This document shows positions 33,052 to 34,338 of a stretch of 34,338 bases of DNA, one piece after another. Every line of letters begins with the position of its first letter. Within the stretch, counting starts at the first letter, position 1. The translations under genes were made by a program, and so were the position numbers. Below the pieces are notes generated by a model. It searched no databases. It saw only the letters and a program-made list of their open reading frames with translations, and was not told the origin of the DNA. The DNA lies in NCBI GenBank assembly GCA_025350505.1, contig JANXXS010000011.1, positions 1-34,338 of the forward strand. Reading direction: 5' to 3'. The DNA is from Burkholderiales bacterium (GTDB lineage: Bacteria > Pseudomonadota > Gammaproteobacteria > Burkholderiales > Burkholderiaceae_C).

Positions 33052-33141
33052 TGCAAGGTGGCGGCAAGGCGCCGCAAGCGACCCGCCGCCTATGGCCGGC
33101 GGTGCGCGCTTAAGCCGGAAGGTGCAAGGCGAAATGCAAGG
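33052..33141. repeat. GCAAGG repeats upstream of alpA
   Basis: GCAAGG appears at 33053, 33064, 33124 and 33136, with GCAAG at 33074 and another GCAAGG at about 33164 inside the neighbouring gene's 3' end. CTTGCGGC (about 33039) and GCCGCAAG (about 33071) also form an 8-bp inverted repeat. They are in the 196-nt gap that must hold the alpA promoter, so they are candidate regulatory sites. Confidence 0.5.
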
Positions 33142-33156
33142 CCAGTCTTTCCCGGC

Positions 33157-34335
33157 TCATCGCGCAAGGTGCCGCGTGATTCCGACGACAGCCCCACCCT
33201 TGCGCGGTTTGCGACTGCCGATCACTTGCCCAATGGTCTGCCGTTTCGTGCCAACAAGCGCAGCGATCTCCGCATCGCTCAAGCGCTCGACATCACGCAG
33301 ACGGCGCATTTCGGCCTTCTCCGCGTCGGTCCACCGGGCACCCGCGACGTGCTTTGGCAGGAACCAGCGCGCCGCCTCGGGCGCAACATTGCCACTGTCC
33401 GGCGCATCGACCGCTGGCACGGCTGCCTTTGCCACCGCTACCGTGTTCGCATAGCCGAACAGGGCCACCGCGTCACGCTCAAGGATGGCAAGCTCGCCGC
33501 CGTACTTCGCATCAAGGTGCGCCCTCTCGGTCGCTTGATCGAGCCACACGTCGCGCAGCCACGCGATTGCACCCAGGTCGTCGCCATTGAACGGGTTCAT
33601 TTCGACCAGCTCGAAATAGTCGGCCGCTTCGATCTCTCGCACGCCCTGGCCAGGCACTCGCAGATAGAGCGCAGACGTTTTCGCTTGCACCAGGTCAAGC
33701 ACGCGCGCGGCGGCGGGCTGCACGTCCAGCTCGTCGATATCCATCACCCACCGCACCACATCGGCCAGCGGCGCGACCTTGCTGCGCCCTGCATCGGTTG
33801 CCTTCAGCGTGCTCCAGGTCGACGAGACGCGCTGCGCCGCGAGCGCCGCCACGGGCTCAGCACCGACGCCGAACAAAGCCCAGGCGACAGCCGCAGGGAT
33901 TGCTATGCGTCCGCCGTGCGACTCGAGCTGCGCCGGCACGATCGCTCGGTCAGCCCAGCCGAGACGCAGCCAGGCACGCAAGCCCGAGACTCCGCGCAGC
34001 TCAGCGCACGCCGGCCGCGCCTTCGATCGTGCTTCGAGCGTCGTGGGCTTGTCGGCCATCAGCTCGCCGCCCATCGTGGCGAAGTTGCCGCCGCCACGGT
34101 GCTGCGCCTGGCCGGCCGCGCGCCCGTTACTCGCGTGCTGCCATACGCGACCCTCGCCGACCAGCTCGGCCGGGCCACCGGCCGGCGCGGTCTCGAAAAG
34201 GTCGATCGCCGGGAACTCGGCCAGGCGATCGAGCACCTGCGACGCGGCATCCCGCAACGACAGACGATCGCGTCGCTGACAGTGCAGCACGATCGACGCT
34301 AAGCGCTCGATCGCGCGCCCGTCGGTCGTCTTCAT
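33157..34335 (-). CDS. Large hypothetical protein with C-terminal HTH
   Basis: A 392-residue frame beginning with an ATG at 34335, only 3 nt from the window edge, so the true start may be further upstream. The C-terminus looks like a helix-turn-helix, ARWTDAEKAEMRRLRDVERL followed by SDAEIAALVGTKRQTIGQVI, with a basic tail. A central region (WVMDIDELDVQPAAARVLDL) has no recognised domain. It has no signal peptide. It is co-oriented with alpA and ends 196 nt before it. A DNA-binding role is inferred only from the C-terminus. Confidence 0.6.
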   Translation of the reverse strand: MKTTDGRAIERLASIVLHCQRRDRLSLRDAASQVLDRLAEFPAIDLFETAPAGGPAELVGEGRVWQHASNGRAAGQAQHRGGGNFATMGGELMADKPTTLEARSKARPACAELRGVSGLRAWLRLGWADRAIVPAQLESHGGRIAIPAAVAWALFGVGAEPVAALAAQRVSSTWSTLKATDAGRSKVAPLADVVRWVMDIDELDVQPAAARVLDLVQAKTSALYLRVPGQGVREIEAADYFELVEMNPFNGDDLGAIAWLRDVWLDQATERAHLDAKYGGELAILERDAVALFGYANTVAVAKAAVPAVDAPDSGNVAPEAARWFLPKHVAGARWTDAEKAEMRRLRDVERLSDAEIAALVGTKRQTIGQVIGSRKPRKGGAVVGITRHLAR

Positions 34336-34338
34336 GGT

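Overview
The window is GC-rich throughout, with dense third-position G/C coding. It looks like a chromosomal segment of a betaproteobacterium, probably Burkholderiales (a Rubrivivax/Leptothrix/Methylibium-like member). This is judged from the protein families and from mutL and miaA lying close together; no rRNA or other taxonomic marker is present.

Layout. (1) 1-7266, housekeeping: a truncated HD-GYP protein (-), an alpha/beta hydrolase, mutL, an RluF-like pseudouridine synthase, a 50-aa DUF3096-like membrane peptide (-), a secreted four-domain beta/gamma-crystallin protein (-), and miaA. (2) 7279-13459: an ABC ATPase and a large FtsX-type permease, with an AttH/CrtC-type lipocalin protein further on. 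I read these as one conserved export cluster split by two oppositely oriented genes, a crotonase and a lectin/endostatin-like lipoprotein. (3) 13469-18528 (-): a marR, outer-membrane factor, emrA, emrB drug-efflux operon with a clear sigma70 promoter embedded in an inverted-repeat operator. A divergent MsbA/BmrA-type ABC exporter follows (+). (4) 20447-25377 (+): thyA, a SRAP/YedK-like protein that lacks its active-site Cys2 and Glu105, a sugar isomerase/dehydrogenase pair, and a DUF4124 protein.

(5) 25445 to the end is accessory DNA. A 3' remnant of lrgB abuts a remnant of IS3-family orfA. Next comes a solitary YjjJ-type HipA kinase with its own helix-turn-helix region and a conspicuous promoter/operator, then a tyrosine integrase destroyed by several frameshifts. 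To its right is an apparently intact P4-satellite-like replication block: a small HTH regulator, a 0.5-kb intergenic region, a 990-aa primase/helicase, a hypothetical gene and alpA, followed by a large hypothetical protein at the window edge. The intergenic region holds a perfect DnaA box, six CGGGAACA-type sites, TGTAGAT operators and two of three copies of a 35-nt nested-palindrome repeat. I propose it as the replication origin of the element; it is the most interesting part of the window.

All functional calls are by eye from motifs. No database or structure search was run.
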